NCBI RefSeq assembly: GCF_001020565.1 | Contig: NZ_LDAS01000001.1 | Coordinates: 3,062,520 to 3,126,519 of the forward strand | Source: Maribacter thermophilus | GTDB lineage: Bacteria; Bacteroidota; Bacteroidia; Flavobacteriales; Flavobacteriaceae | Direction of reading: 5' to 3' | DNA length: 64,000 nt | In this document: one piece after another, positions 19,991 to 28,961 of the stretch | Position numbering within the stretch: position 1 is the first letter of the stretch | Layout of the letters: each line of letters opens with the position of its first letter | Notes under the pieces: generated by a model | What the model saw: only the letters and a program-made list of their open reading frames with translations | The model's database searches: none | Told to the model about the DNA's origin: nothing | Program-made: the position numbers and the translations under genes

Positions 19991-20159
19991 TTTAATCCCT
20001 ATAAAGACTGCACTAGTTGCATTTATTGTATTTATAACAAAAAGTCAACTTGTCAACTTATGAGTTGAAATTAGGTACCCCATTCGGGACCCTATTTTAA
20101 TTCAAGGTACCCCACTTTCTGAATTGTATGCCAATTGTCTAACATTAAATCAATTGGTT

Positions 20160-21365
20160 ATGAAACAAAACAATTTGTCAGTCCTATTTTTTTTAAAAAA
20201 AGATAAAACCAACAAACAGGGAACTTGTCCAATCTATTGTAGGATTACTTATTTAAAGAATAGAAAACAATTCTCAACCGGAGAGTTTATTAATCCATTG
20301 GAATGGAACGCCAAAAAGCAAAAGACCAGCTCTAAAACTATTGCTAATCAACAAATCAACTTGCAAATAGAAATTATATCAGCTAACATTAAAAAAGCTT
20401 ATTTACAATTGCAATTGTCAATGGTTGAATTTACTGCTGAAGATATTTTAAATTTCTATATTGGAAAATCAATCGTCAAAGAGGTTGGTGTAATTAAATA
20501 TTTTAAGAGATTTTTGGACAAAAAGGAGAAACTCATAGGAATAGATATTGAGCTAGCCACTTGGAAGAAGTTTAACTATGCCTGTTCCCAAACACAAGAT
20601 TTTATAAAATGGAAGTTTGGGAAGAATGACCAACCATTGAGTAAACTGAAACTCCAATTCTTACATGATTTTGAATACTATCTTAAAACAGAACGGAAAC
20701 AATCTCAAGTAACCATTAATAAGTGCATCCAGCGTTTTAGGAAACCGATTAAGGAGGCCTTAGGAGAGGGGTATGTGGACAAGGACCCGTTTGCTCTTTA
20801 CAAGCCAGGAAAGGTTAGGAAAGAGGTTGTTTTTCTAACAGTCGACGAACTTAAAACACTTGAAACATTTAATATTATACAACCAAGGTTGCAGATAGTA
20901 AGAGACCTGTTCATTTTCTGTTGTTACACTGGACTAGCGTTTAATGAGATGAACAGCCTAGACAATGAGCATATTGTTAATGGGTTTGATGGAAACCAAT
21001 GGATTCAGATGAAGCGTAAGAAAACAAACAAACCCATTTCTGTTCCATTATTACCAAAGGCTAAAGATATCCTAGAAAAATATCTGGCGACTACGAGTTC
21101 TTTACTTCCAAGGATGAGCAATCAAAAAATTAATTCTTATTTGAAGGAGATAGCTGCAATCGTAGGAATCAATAAGGTTATTACCCACCATATGGCAAGA
21201 AAAACTTTTGCATCTACAGTTCTCTTATATAATGATGTTCCTATGGAGATAGTAAGTGAATTACTTGGGCATTCAAGTATAAAGATTACTCAAGAATATT
21301 ACGGAAAAGTGGTTCAAAAAAGAGTTGGTTTAGAAATCAGCAATCTTACTAAAAAACTTAGATAA
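20160..21365 (+). CDS. Tyrosine recombinase/integrase (Bacteroidota type)
   Basis: 401 residues from ATG 20160 ('MKQNNLSVLFFLKKDKTNKQGTCPIYCRI'); the frame extends 12 codons upstream to a TTG. The N-terminal Arm-binding domain and a SAM-like core-binding domain (about 90-200) precede the catalytic domain. Catalytic residues visible: Lys in 'MKRKKTNKP', HxxR in 'THHMARKTFA', His in 'LLGHSSIKIT' and Tyr in 'QEYYGK'. The first catalytic Arg is replaced ('YTGLAFNEM'), as in the IntDOT group. It should recombine the tRNA att sites at both ends of this element. Confidence 0.93.
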   Translation: MKQNNLSVLFFLKKDKTNKQGTCPIYCRITYLKNRKQFSTGEFINPLEWNAKKQKTSSKTIANQQINLQIEIISANIKKAYLQLQLSMVEFTAEDILNFYIGKSIVKEVGVIKYFKRFLDKKEKLIGIDIELATWKKFNYACSQTQDFIKWKFGKNDQPLSKLKLQFLHDFEYYLKTERKQSQVTINKCIQRFRKPIKEALGEGYVDKDPFALYKPGKVRKEVVFLTVDELKTLETFNIIQPRLQIVRDLFIFCCYTGLAFNEMNSLDNEHIVNGFDGNQWIQMKRKKTNKPISVPLLPKAKDILEKYLATTSSLLPRMSNQKINSYLKEIAAIVGINKVITHHMARKTFASTVLLYNDVPMEIVSELLGHSSIKITQEYYGKVVQKRVGLEISNLTKKLR

Positions 21366-21402
21366 GATTATTAAAAGGAGAAGGGCATCAATCAAATCTA
21401 CG

Positions 21403-21733
21403 TTATTTAAAAGTCAAAAAAAGTTTTGGATACTCTTCTCCATAGACGTTAATTCCGATTCCATCATAAGATACCCATCAACTATCTTTTTTTATTTCTT
21501 CAAGAATAAATTCTAAAGCATTCTCATAATGAACACAAAAAAGATAATTTTTTTGCAACTAGTATCTTTAACTTAATTCTATCTGAAATAAAATAAGACC
21601 AACCAAGCAATACAACATCAGTAAAATTATACCCTACTGACTATTGTTTAATGTCATGAATCTTTAATGGTATAAAGGTGTTGAGAAAATTCTCCGTAAC
21701 ACCCTCAACTATTTTATTATAATCAGATTCCAT
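21403..21733 (-). pseudogene. Decayed small gene of unknown function
   Basis: Reading the minus strand from ATG at 21733 gives 'MESDYNKIVEGVTENFLNTFIPLKIHDIKQ', then TAG and 'SVGYNFTDVVLLGWSYFIS'. After a frameshift comes 'HYENALEFILEEIKKDS', then TGA, then 'WVSYDGIGINVYGEEYPKLFLTFK' and TAA. Two in-frame stops and one frameshift break an otherwise protein-like frame of about 110 codons. Family not recognised. Confidence 0.65.
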
Positions 21734-21780
21734 ATGAATTTATTATTTATTTGCTCCTTGGCTTTTTTATTATAACCGAT

Positions 21781-22536
21781 TTAAAAAGTTATTTTTAAAT
21801 CTTCATATACCACCTTTTCAATAATATCTGGCCTATCACTATTAATAGACCTACTGTATAGGTCTTTGCTTATGGGGTATGTGTTTATATCGCTATCGGA
21901 TAAATCGTCCTCTATAACCTTGTAAACTTCCTCCTCTTTAAGGTTGTTGTCTAACCAAACATGAATGTCATTGTCCTGTATTATTACAGGGCGTCTATTT
22001 TTTTTATTATGGATTTTAGCAAATAAGGGAGTTGCCTCTTTAGTTAAAATGGAAAAAGTAACCATTTTATCTGGAGTAACTGCATAGATTCCTGCTAGGT
22101 GAAAAGGGTCTCCATTTTCTCTTTCAAAGTAGAATGGAATTGAATATGGTTTTTTGACGTGTTGTATTCGATGAGGTTCAAAAAAGCCATCCACAGGAAT
22201 AATACAACGTCTTTTCAAAGCACTTGATTTATAATTATTAGAGTCAAACAGCTTTTCTGATTGAGCATTTAATCCAGAACCCCACCTTATTGTTTCCTTA
22301 TAATATTCTTCGGCATTAGCCCCCATTTTATAATGAGGAATCAGGCCCCATTTAACTGGAATTAAGTTTTTAGGCCTTTCTTGAGGGATTATCCACATAT
22401 TTGGGTGCGCAAATCCATTAGCATGATTGTAGGTTAATTCCGCCTGTTCATCTAGCTCTTCTCCTAAAAGCCTTTCAACGCTATAGTAGTCTTCTAATTC
22501 TCTAACCTTTCGGCTGACTCTGGTGTTATAACACAT
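21781..22536 (-). CDS. SOS response-associated peptidase family protein (SRAP/YedK/HMCES-like)
   Basis: 251 residues. Starts 'MCYNTRVSRK', so removal of Met exposes the catalytic Cys2 that crosslinks to abasic sites in single-stranded DNA. Other family blocks are 'VKWGLIPHY', 'LNAQSEKLF' (NARxE motif), 'RRCIIPVDGFFEPH', 'FHLAGIYAVTPDKMVTFSILTKEA' and 'IHNKKNRRPVII' (His). It protects ssDNA abasic sites. It sits among ssDNA-handling genes of the element and may guard replication or transfer intermediates. Confidence 0.93.
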   Translation of the reverse strand: MCYNTRVSRKVRELEDYYSVERLLGEELDEQAELTYNHANGFAHPNMWIIPQERPKNLIPVKWGLIPHYKMGANAEEYYKETIRWGSGLNAQSEKLFDSNNYKSSALKRRCIIPVDGFFEPHRIQHVKKPYSIPFYFERENGDPFHLAGIYAVTPDKMVTFSILTKEATPLFAKIHNKKNRRPVIIQDNDIHVWLDNNLKEEEVYKVIEDDLSDSDINTYPISKDLYSRSINSDRPDIIEKVVYEDLKITF

Positions 22537-22651
22537 TGAAAATGATTTTCAATCAAAATGAAATTAACGAAAAACTGTTAAAGATTCTAATTTATCTCAT
22601 ACAATTAATAAATTTGGAAAAAATCCAAAAAATAGGAAAATATCCAATATT

Positions 22652-22822
22652 ATGATAGGTGAAAAGGTTGTTTTCAGACCTAGGGATAGGTACGTTTTAA
22701 GAAAACTAGTAATAGAAATAGGTGAGAATGCCCTTAACGGAGAATGCTGGACCAAAAAACTAAACAAACCTAATAACATCAATCTATTCTATTTGGAAAC
22801 GGATGAGCAATTCACTTTTTAA
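22652..22822 (+). CDS. Small hypothetical protein
   Basis: ATG to TAA, 56 residues: starts 'MIGEKVVFRPRDRYVL' and ends 'FYLETDEQFTF'. The frame is open with plausible codon use and precedes another small gene on the same strand. It may be a fragment. No family recognised. Confidence 0.4.
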   Translation: MIGEKVVFRPRDRYVLRKLVIEIGENALNGECWTKKLNKPNNINLFYLETDEQFTF

Positions 22823-22892
22823 AGTATAAATATCCGAACTTTGGAGAAAGAATTATTATGAAACTAGAAAACTATAAGCTACCCGAAACTGG

Positions 22893-23255
22893 ATGGATAA
22901 GATGTGTATTAAGTTAAAAGGGAACCAAGATGTCAGAACGCTTTATATTGGCGAGCGGAGACTTGATATCATTGAGGGTCTGGCCATTAAAAAGTATATG
23001 CCAGAATCTTTAATGGATTTGGTTGAAATGGCTATGGTCGATAGACACTTAAAATGGACAGACGAATACATACAAGACTGTATAATGGTTATCACCTACA
23101 ATGAATATGTCTCGGTTATGTACAAACATGTACCAATTCAGTTCGACGGCACTTTAATGTTTAATTTTACAGTTTCCAAACATCATAACCATAGGTTTTC
23201 CTTTCCTCTTAAATGGAAGCATTTGGAGTTCTATTTTGAAAAGAACTTATTTTAA
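22893..23255 (+). CDS. Hypothetical protein
   Basis: 120 residues, starting 'MDKMCIKLKGNQDVRTLYIG', with an acidic/aromatic middle and 'MFNFTVSKHHNHRFSFPLKWKHLEFYFEKNLF' split over its C-terminus. No membrane segment or known motif. An upstream ATG at 22858 opens a 19-codon frame ('MKLENYKLPETGW') that overlaps its start, which could mean an ancestral longer gene with a frameshift. Confidence 0.55.
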   Translation: MDKMCIKLKGNQDVRTLYIGERRLDIIEGLAIKKYMPESLMDLVEMAMVDRHLKWTDEYIQDCIMVITYNEYVSVMYKHVPIQFDGTLMFNFTVSKHHNHRFSFPLKWKHLEFYFEKNLF

Positions 23256-23310
23256 AAAATAGGACTAGTGACGGAATTCAAACAATGCTTTTATTGAAAT
23301 TTTCAATGCC

Positions 23311-23463
23311 TTAGATAAAGGCATTAGAATTTGTTATAAAAGTACTTATTATGCCTCTTTCAAATCGGCTTATTTGGAATATCTCAACGTCTATTTAATT
23401 AGCCAATTGTTCCTGGGTAAAACCTCTTAACTTTCTCAATCTTATACGGTTTTTCCCGAAGGC
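23311..23463 (-). pseudogene. Decayed XRE-family helix-turn-helix regulator
   Basis: The minus-strand frame from 23463 reads 'AFGKNRIRLRKLRGFTQEQLAN', then TAA, then 'IDVEIFQISRFERGII'. This is a recognisable HTH_3 domain (FGxRIRxLRxxxGxTQEQLA...QISRFERG) broken by an in-frame stop, with no proper start. It is probably a former repressor of the element. Confidence 0.7.
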
Positions 23464-23543
23464 CGTTTAAAACTCGTAGAGACAACCAATTATTAAGTAG
23501 GCATATTTGCCTATTTTTAAGATATTCTTATAACAGTTAAACA

Positions 23544-24032
23544 ATGAAAGGAGAAATACTAATAGTTCTAATGTTGATTATTTCACATTCGGCAATCTCA
23601 CAATGTGAATTAAAAACTACCACTAGATATGATGGTAGTTTATTAAATTATTTTAATCCTAAGCCTGTTATAAGACAGTCAAATTATGAGATAGGAGTTT
23701 CTGTTTATAAAAATGTGACTACCGATGTTACTATGCTTAATGTCTCAGTATTGTTCTTAGGGAAAAAACCAAATAGTTTAAATGGTAATGCTATTATTCA
23801 AACAAGTGGTGAGAGAGGTATATCTCTTGAACCGATAATTTTTGATTTAGTAGAAATGAATGGAAGAGATGTAGCAGTTGGACTTTATAAAATAGAAGGC
23901 TCAATGCTGGAATATTTTAAAAAAACATACCTCAAAAGTATAGTTGTGAGAGTAGGAACAGATTTAGTAGGAGCCACTGTAAATGAAAATGAATGGGTAA
24001 TTAGGGATAATATAAAATGTCTTGAAAAATAA
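23544..24032 (+). CDS. Small secreted protein of unknown function
   Basis: 162 residues with a signal peptide ('LMLIISHSAISQ/CELK'; the Cys after SQ could also be a lipobox-like Cys, but the preceding residues do not fit well). The mature part is beta-rich. No family recognised. Its last codons overlap the next gene, suggesting coupled expression. Confidence 0.6.
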   Translation: MKGEILIVLMLIISHSAISQCELKTTTRYDGSLLNYFNPKPVIRQSNYEIGVSVYKNVTTDVTMLNVSVLFLGKKPNSLNGNAIIQTSGERGISLEPIIFDLVEMNGRDVAVGLYKIEGSMLEYFKKTYLKSIVVRVGTDLVGATVNENEWVIRDNIKCLEK

Positions 24033-24804
24033 TCGTAACGGCACTACAAAATGGACTTTTTATAAAACGTTTGATGATTACTATAATTCAGGCATAAAAA
24101 CTGTTTTAATCCCCGCTGTTCTTGAAAACTACATAGTTAAAGAATATGAGAACGATGTTGGAGTTTGGCATGAATATGGGTTGGCAATTTGTCATGTACT
24201 TTACAATGATGGTTCTGATGATTATTTGAAAGCAATGATAAAATCTGAGGATATTTTATGTTTTGAGAATTTAATAGGTTGTGAAATTATTTTAAGGATT
24301 TTATTGGAAGGTGAATTGACGGGCCATGCCTACGTTGAGGAATATAATAATCGAAATCTCTCCTATCTACAAAATATAAATGAGGAAAATAACGAGATAT
24401 TTTTAAACGAGTCTTACCTGAATTATTTCAAATATGATTTCATTGAAAATGATTATCAATCATCTGAAATTATTGAGAACAATGAAATAGAAAACCAGGA
24501 TGCTTTTTTAGAATACATTGAGGTTTTGTTAGATTTAGACGATGAAACTTGGTTAATGTCAAATATTGAGTCACAAAAGAATAATCATGAACAATTGAAA
24601 AACCACCTACAAACAAAGAAAGAAGCAACACCGTTTAGAGCTTTGGTTGTAGTATTCTCAATACCCGTTTTATTATGGTTTACTTCGGGTCTTATACATT
24701 CCGGAGGAAATTTTATGGGAGGACTCCAAGAGGTTTGGATTAACATAGTCCTTATTCCCATTGCTGCATTTATAATTTACATTGTTTTAAAAGTGGCTAA
24801 ATGA
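24022..24804 (+). CDS. Membrane protein of unknown function with two C-terminal helices
   Basis: 260 residues. The start is TTG at 24022, overlapping the stop of the previous gene by 11 bp; no nearby ATG is in frame. Residues 1-190 are acidic and soluble-looking ('MIKSEDILCFENLIGCEIILRILLEGELTG'). Two hydrophobic helices follow at about 208-228 and 236-258. No family recognised. The pair with the preceding secreted protein may act together. Confidence 0.55.
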   Translation: MKNNRNGTTKWTFYKTFDDYYNSGIKTVLIPAVLENYIVKEYENDVGVWHEYGLAICHVLYNDGSDDYLKAMIKSEDILCFENLIGCEIILRILLEGELTGHAYVEEYNNRNLSYLQNINEENNEIFLNESYLNYFKYDFIENDYQSSEIIENNEIENQDAFLEYIEVLLDLDDETWLMSNIESQKNNHEQLKNHLQTKKEATPFRALVVVFSIPVLLWFTSGLIHSGGNFMGGLQEVWINIVLIPIAAFIIYIVLKVAK

Positions 24805-24808
24805 AGTT

Positions 24809-24855
24809 GATTGAAAAAAAATTTTTTTCAGATTTTTTTCAGGTTTTTTTCAATC
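24809..24855. repeat. Iteron-like T-tract repeats within an inverted repeat
   Basis: Three direct repeats of TTTTTTTCA start at 24822, 24833 and 24844 (exact 11-bp period). The block is enclosed by a 12-bp inverted repeat, GATTGAAAAAAA at 24809-24820 and TTTTTTTCAATC at 24844-24855. It lies immediately after one gene and about 100 bp before the recombination gene cluster. It could be a terminator for the upstream gene, a curved operator, or an origin-type iteron site. Confidence 0.55.
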
Positions 24856-24898
24856 TAGCATGCTTGATAACCTATGAATCAGCCCCCACTCCTTTTCA

Positions 24899-24917
24899 AT
24901 TTTGGGGAGTCCCCCCA
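24899..24917. promoter_or_regulatory. GC-rich hairpin in the leader of the recombination genes
   Basis: In an AT-rich leader, a GGGG-AGT-CCCC stem-loop stands out near 24902-24917, about 35 bp before the next ATG. An alternative ACTCC/GGAGT pairing with the preceding bases is possible. Could be a leader structure or a replication-origin feature; function not shown. Confidence 0.35.
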
Positions 24918-24949
24918 TAATTATTGTTTAATCTTAAATTATTAAAACC

Positions 24950-25294
24950 ATGGTTACAATTGTGGATTACAAGGAGTATCAAAAGGAAGATGGGACAAAT
25001 TTCTGCGCTTTAGTCGTGCAAGGAGGAATGGAAGCCATAAAAAGCAAAGAGACAGGCAGAACCTATTTTACTGCAAAGAAAGCCCAAGTTGCATGTACGT
25101 TCAATTCGGAAATGTGCCAATCATTGATTGGAAATGAAATTGATGGGAAAGTGAAACGAATTGAAGTGGAACCTTATGAATATATCAATCCGGAAACAGG
25201 TGAGATTATGACACTTTCGCATAGGTATGAGTATATCGGTGCAGAGGAAGAAACATTGGACAATCATCTGGTTTCAGAAACGGTAGTAGCTTAA
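24950..25294 (+). CDS. Small conserved-looking protein upstream of the Sak4-like gene
   Basis: 114 residues: 'MVTIVDYKEYQKEDGTNFCALVVQGGMEAIKSKETGR...' with alternating hydrophobic strands, which could form an OB-like beta barrel, and an acidic C-terminus ('YIGAEEETLDNHL'). That layout (small barrel plus acidic tail) would fit an ssDNA-binding accessory protein. The family is not recognised and the fold is inference. First of a run of co-oriented genes. Confidence 0.6.
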   Translation: MVTIVDYKEYQKEDGTNFCALVVQGGMEAIKSKETGRTYFTAKKAQVACTFNSEMCQSLIGNEIDGKVKRIEVEPYEYINPETGEIMTLSHRYEYIGAEEETLDNHLVSETVVA

Positions 25295-25387
25295 CCACTT
25301 TCAAGTAGTATCGAACAAGGGGCTCATATTGAGCCTCTTTTTTTATGCTCAAAAATGAACAAAAACTATTAATCAAATATTAAAAAC

Positions 25388-26278
25388 ATGAAACTACAAA
25401 CAGCACAAAGACATCAAGTAAAACTTAGAATAGGCCTGAGCGGGGCAAGCGGATTCGGGAAAACCTATTCAGCATTGTTACTGGCTTATGGTATAACCAA
25501 TGACTGGACAAAGATTGCCATAATAGATACAGAAAACAACAGTGCTAGCTTGTACTCTGATCTTGGAAATTATAATGTGATAACCTTTAGTGAGCCATAT
25601 AGTCCAGAACGTTATATCAGGGCTATCAATACTTGTGAAGAAGCCAATATGGAAGTAATAATCTGTGATAGTATCACCCATGAATGGCAAGGTACAGGTG
25701 GGTGCTTACACATTCATGAGCAATTAGGAGGTAGGTTCCAAGATTGGGCTAAAGTATCTCCAAGACATCAAGCTTTTATTGATGCGATTCTACATTCTAA
25801 AGCACATGTTATAACGACCGTTAGAAGCAAAATAGACTATTCAATGGACACAAGTTCCAACGGAAAGACAAAAGTGGTTAAACACGGTTTAAAATCCATT
25901 ACAAGAGAAGGGTTTGAGTATGAGTTAACAGCAAATTTTGAACTTATAAATGAGAATCATATGGCAAAGGCTTCAAAGGACAGAACGGGATTGTTTATGA
26001 ATAAACCCGAGTTTGTTATTAACTCATCAACAGGCAGAAAGTTAATGCAGTGGTGCAATCAAGGATTGTCCATGGACCAAGCTAGTAAAGAAATAGAGTC
26101 ATGTTCAACTATAGAAGGGTTGCGTCACTTATATCAGAAATACATAGGGTTGAAAGAAAAAGTGCACCCTTTAATTCTGGAACGAAAGGCCGTTTTGGAA
26201 TCCATTACCCGTCAAGTGGTACCCAACAAACAAATTATCAACCCATCAAAAACAAAAGAACATGGAACTAGTAACTAA
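25388..26278 (+). CDS. RecA-like AAA_24 ATPase (Sak4-type recombination protein)
   Basis: 296 residues. Walker A 'GLSGASGFGKTYSALLLA' near residues 18-35, 'IAIIDTENNSASLYSD' after it, and Walker B-like 'EVIICDSITHEW'. This matches phage Sak4/AAA_24 single-strand annealing ATPases. It would help recombination or replication of the element. It overlaps the DUF3871-like gene by 17 bp, so the two are coupled. The SRAP protein 3 kb upstream also acts on ssDNA. Confidence 0.8.
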   Translation: MKLQTAQRHQVKLRIGLSGASGFGKTYSALLLAYGITNDWTKIAIIDTENNSASLYSDLGNYNVITFSEPYSPERYIRAINTCEEANMEVIICDSITHEWQGTGGCLHIHEQLGGRFQDWAKVSPRHQAFIDAILHSKAHVITTVRSKIDYSMDTSSNGKTKVVKHGLKSITREGFEYELTANFELINENHMAKASKDRTGLFMNKPEFVINSSTGRKLMQWCNQGLSMDQASKEIESCSTIEGLRHLYQKYIGLKEKVHPLILERKAVLESITRQVVPNKQIINPSKTKEHGTSN

Positions 26279-27245
26279 TCAAAATCTCCAATCTATGATA
26301 CAGGATATTGTTGAGCCCATCACAATTTCAAAAAGTCCTTTTATTGAGGCGAATACAGAACAAGTTACCTTGGAGCATTTAAAAAAGGACTGCATAATAC
26401 CTGTTTTCTCAAAGGATAATGAATCAACTATTAGCCATTCACAATTTATAGGAAAGGCTTATGAAGCGGCACAGGAACTTTTTCCTCAAATAGATGTACG
26501 GCAACCAGAGATTAGGGTAAGTCATGTGGTAAAAGGCAGGATTCCTTCGGCAATAGGAAAACCTGCAAAAGAATTACTGGAAAATGAAAAGACGATTTAT
26601 TATGAACGCTGTGCCTTTATAATTGATTTGCCAGACATTACTCAAACCATAAATGGAAACACCTTAAACCTTTCAGTTGGAGGGGTTAGGTCCCTAAATC
26701 AAGAGAACCTTTATAGTAATAAAACATTGGAGAAATTTAAGGTTTTTATAGGTTTCAAAAATTTAGTATGTACAAACTTATGCATCAGTACGGATGGATT
26801 TTCCAATGAAATCAGAAGCGCGACCATTGGCGATTTAAAGGAACAAATCACCAACTTATTTTCTTCCTATAATCAAGAGCAACACTTTGAGGTGATGTCG
26901 GATATGAAAAGCTACAGGTTAACGGAAAGCCAATTTGCTCATTTTATAGGTAAGTTAAGGATGTATCACCATATGGATAAAGCAAAACAAAAGGAGCTAT
27001 TCCCTATTCAATTAAACGATGGTCAAATCAACAATGTGGTGGAGAATTATTATAAGTGTCCAAATTTTAATAGAGATGTGGATGGTTCTATTGATTTTTG
27101 GAGATTGTACAATTTGTTCACGGAGGCTAACAAATCATCCTATATAGATAAAAATTTGGAGCGTAATGTTTGCGCATATGAACTAGTAAAAAACCTAAGT
27201 TATTGCATAGAAAATAATATCTCTAATTGGTTTCTCCAACATTAA
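26262..27245 (+). CDS. DUF3871-like protein of mobile elements
   Basis: 327 residues: 'PFIEANTEQVTLEHLKKDCIIPVFSKDNESTISH', 'IRVSHVVKGRIPSAIGKPAKELL', 'LSVGGVRSLNQENLYS' and 'FKVFIGFKNLVCTNLCISTDG'. I recall this pattern from Bacteroidota DUF3871 proteins on phages and integrative elements. They resemble DUF932/DUF945 plasmid proteins and often accompany recombination ATPases. Biochemical role unknown. Its ATG lies inside the end of the Sak4-like gene. Confidence 0.65.
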   Translation: MELVTNQNLQSMIQDIVEPITISKSPFIEANTEQVTLEHLKKDCIIPVFSKDNESTISHSQFIGKAYEAAQELFPQIDVRQPEIRVSHVVKGRIPSAIGKPAKELLENEKTIYYERCAFIIDLPDITQTINGNTLNLSVGGVRSLNQENLYSNKTLEKFKVFIGFKNLVCTNLCISTDGFSNEIRSATIGDLKEQITNLFSSYNQEQHFEVMSDMKSYRLTESQFAHFIGKLRMYHHMDKAKQKELFPIQLNDGQINNVVENYYKCPNFNRDVDGSIDFWRLYNLFTEANKSSYIDKNLERNVCAYELVKNLSYCIENNISNWFLQH

Positions 27246-27311
27246 TACATAGCTATTATGAGAACTTAGGGAGTAATCAACACATTTCAAATTAATCTAA
27301 ATAGTTAACGA

Positions 27312-27560
27312 ATGAAAGATAATGAACTTGCTGAATTATTAAAGTATAGTTCTCCTAAAGAACTTTATATCGTCGCATGGAACAACCTGTTAAAAGTCCT
27401 TTTTTGTCCTTTTAAAGTGAAAGTAGCGTATTCCGTAGGTAGTTTAAGAAAGGGAAATTTAGTTTGGGTAGAAGAAGTGAAGGTTACTAAGCATTTGGTT
27501 ACCGTTTACATCATACAAAAAAAGGCATATCACTATTATCATTTTGATATAGTCATCTAA
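27312..27560 (+). CDS. Small hypothetical protein
   Basis: 82 residues, ATG start, basic, with 'LVWVEEVKVTKHLVTVYIIQKKAYHYYHFDIVI' at the C-terminus, suggesting a small beta-fold. Same strand as its neighbours. No family recognised. Confidence 0.5.
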   Translation: MKDNELAELLKYSSPKELYIVAWNNLLKVLFCPFKVKVAYSVGSLRKGNLVWVEEVKVTKHLVTVYIIQKKAYHYYHFDIVI

Positions 27561-27746
27561 ACTAAGAGAAGTCTATGCTGAATTTTCCATACTAAATATT
27601 AGTATGTTTTGAGACGGTTTCCTTCTTTAAAAAGAAACCCCTGAAAATGAATTGAGCTCATTGTTAATTGCACTAGGTGCATTAACTACATTATAAAATT
27701 TCATAAATAAGTTGTTTTAATGTAACTTGGTAAGCAAGTGTTTTTT
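27561..27746. other. Intergenic segment with a sequence resembling the element ends
   Basis: No gene is seen. It contains GCACTAGGTGCATT followed by an A/T run near 27675-27715, similar to GCACTAGTTGCATT at 20007-20024 and at 36166-36180 near the element termini. This may be an integrase arm site or chance. Confidence 0.35.
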
Positions 27747-27884
27747 ATGAGCATTACTTCAAGAATTATCCTTAATGGAAAGACGGATAACAGCCTTGGA
27801 AGTATTGAAGTAGAGAACATGTCGTTCTTTGATATACTGATTTATTTCTTAGAGATACGCTCCTGTTTTTCAAATTTTCATTAA
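27747..27884 (+). CDS. Possible small protein
   Basis: ATG to TAA, 45 residues ('MSITSRIILNGKTDNSLGSI...'). The frame is protein-like and ends shortly before the RepA-like gene on the same strand. Length alone gives weak support. Confidence 0.35.
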   Translation: MSITSRIILNGKTDNSLGSIEVENMSFFDILIYFLEIRSCFSNFH

Positions 27885-27917
27885 AAAAGGAGAGATAATT
27901 TTGAGCGTAATTGTCTC

Positions 27918-28961
27918 ATGAATAAAATTATGAGAAAAATTATTAATTTTAAAGAAATCACGAAATTGTATCGTGAAATGCCACCTAAAAAAATGTTGTG
28001 GAGTGGTGTAAAGGAAAAGTCTTTTGGGCTTGTTTTTGGACCAAGTAAATCAGGGAAAACAATTTTCTGTGAAAACTTGGGAATATCAATAGCAGTCGGA
28101 AAAAAAGAGTTTTTTGATTATCCTTTGGAAGGTATTCCAAAAAAGGTCTTGTTTATTGGACTTGAGGAGCATTGGGAAAACAGGGTTGAACGCAACATTA
28201 AACAGTTTGAAACTCTTAATCAAGAGGAACAACTGGTTATGGAAACGAATTACCTATATCAATCCATAGACTTCTCTAAACTAGTTGTAAAGCCTGAAGA
28301 CTGGAAAAATCTTCGTAAAACTATAGCTGATTCTGGAGCCGAAGTAGTCTTTATAGATAGTATCACCAGAATGAACCATGGTAATTTAGAGGATAGTGTT
28401 ACGGCAGAAAAGATAATGGTTAGGTTGCGCACAATTGCACAAGAGTTAAACATTACTTTATTTGCAATACACCACACTCCTAAAATGTTTGGAAAACCAA
28501 TAGGTATTGACAGCATAAAGGGAAGTTCAACATTTGCTCAGGAGGCTGATTTTGCAATTGGCATTAATCGCACGGACAAGAATTACCGATACATGAAAAA
28601 TGTATTTTTCAGATATGCGAGTGATGATGATGAATTTGTAAAGGAGTTTATTACCCCCGAAAGCACATGGCTGGAGTATATTGAAGAAGTGGATGAGAAT
28701 GAAATTATCCAACGAAGCGATAGAAGAAGGAAAGATGACAAAAGGGATGTTATTGTAAATTTCTTCGACAAGAATTATCAAACTACGTATACGAGTCCTG
28801 AAGCTTTGAAGTACGTTATGGATTTAGTGGGCGTTAAGAAAAGGCAGGCTCAAACCTACCTTTCCGAAATAACCCGAAGTAACAAAATCCAAAGTTTAGA
28901 TGGAGGTATTTATTGCTCGGTCAATTATGTGGCACCAAATAATCGAGTGAATAATGAATAG
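27918..28961 (+). CDS. RepA-like AAA_25 ATPase (RecA-fold helicase or initiator)
   Basis: 347 residues. Walker A 'GLVFGPSKSGKTIFCENL' near residues 36-53, 'VLFIGLEEHWENR', Walker B 'VVFIDSITRMNHG' and the sensor-like 'ITLFAIHHTPK...GSSTFAQEADFAIGI' match hexameric RepA/KaiC-like helicases found in plasmids and integrative elements. The C-terminus (about 270-335) looks like a winged helix ('DLVGVKKRQAQTYLSEITR'). Probably replicates the excised element. Its stop overlaps the start of the next gene. Confidence 0.78.
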   Translation: MNKIMRKIINFKEITKLYREMPPKKMLWSGVKEKSFGLVFGPSKSGKTIFCENLGISIAVGKKEFFDYPLEGIPKKVLFIGLEEHWENRVERNIKQFETLNQEEQLVMETNYLYQSIDFSKLVVKPEDWKNLRKTIADSGAEVVFIDSITRMNHGNLEDSVTAEKIMVRLRTIAQELNITLFAIHHTPKMFGKPIGIDSIKGSSTFAQEADFAIGINRTDKNYRYMKNVFFRYASDDDEFVKEFITPESTWLEYIEEVDENEIIQRSDRRRKDDKRDVIVNFFDKNYQTTYTSPEALKYVMDLVGVKKRQAQTYLSEITRSNKIQSLDGGIYCSVNYVAPNNRVNNE

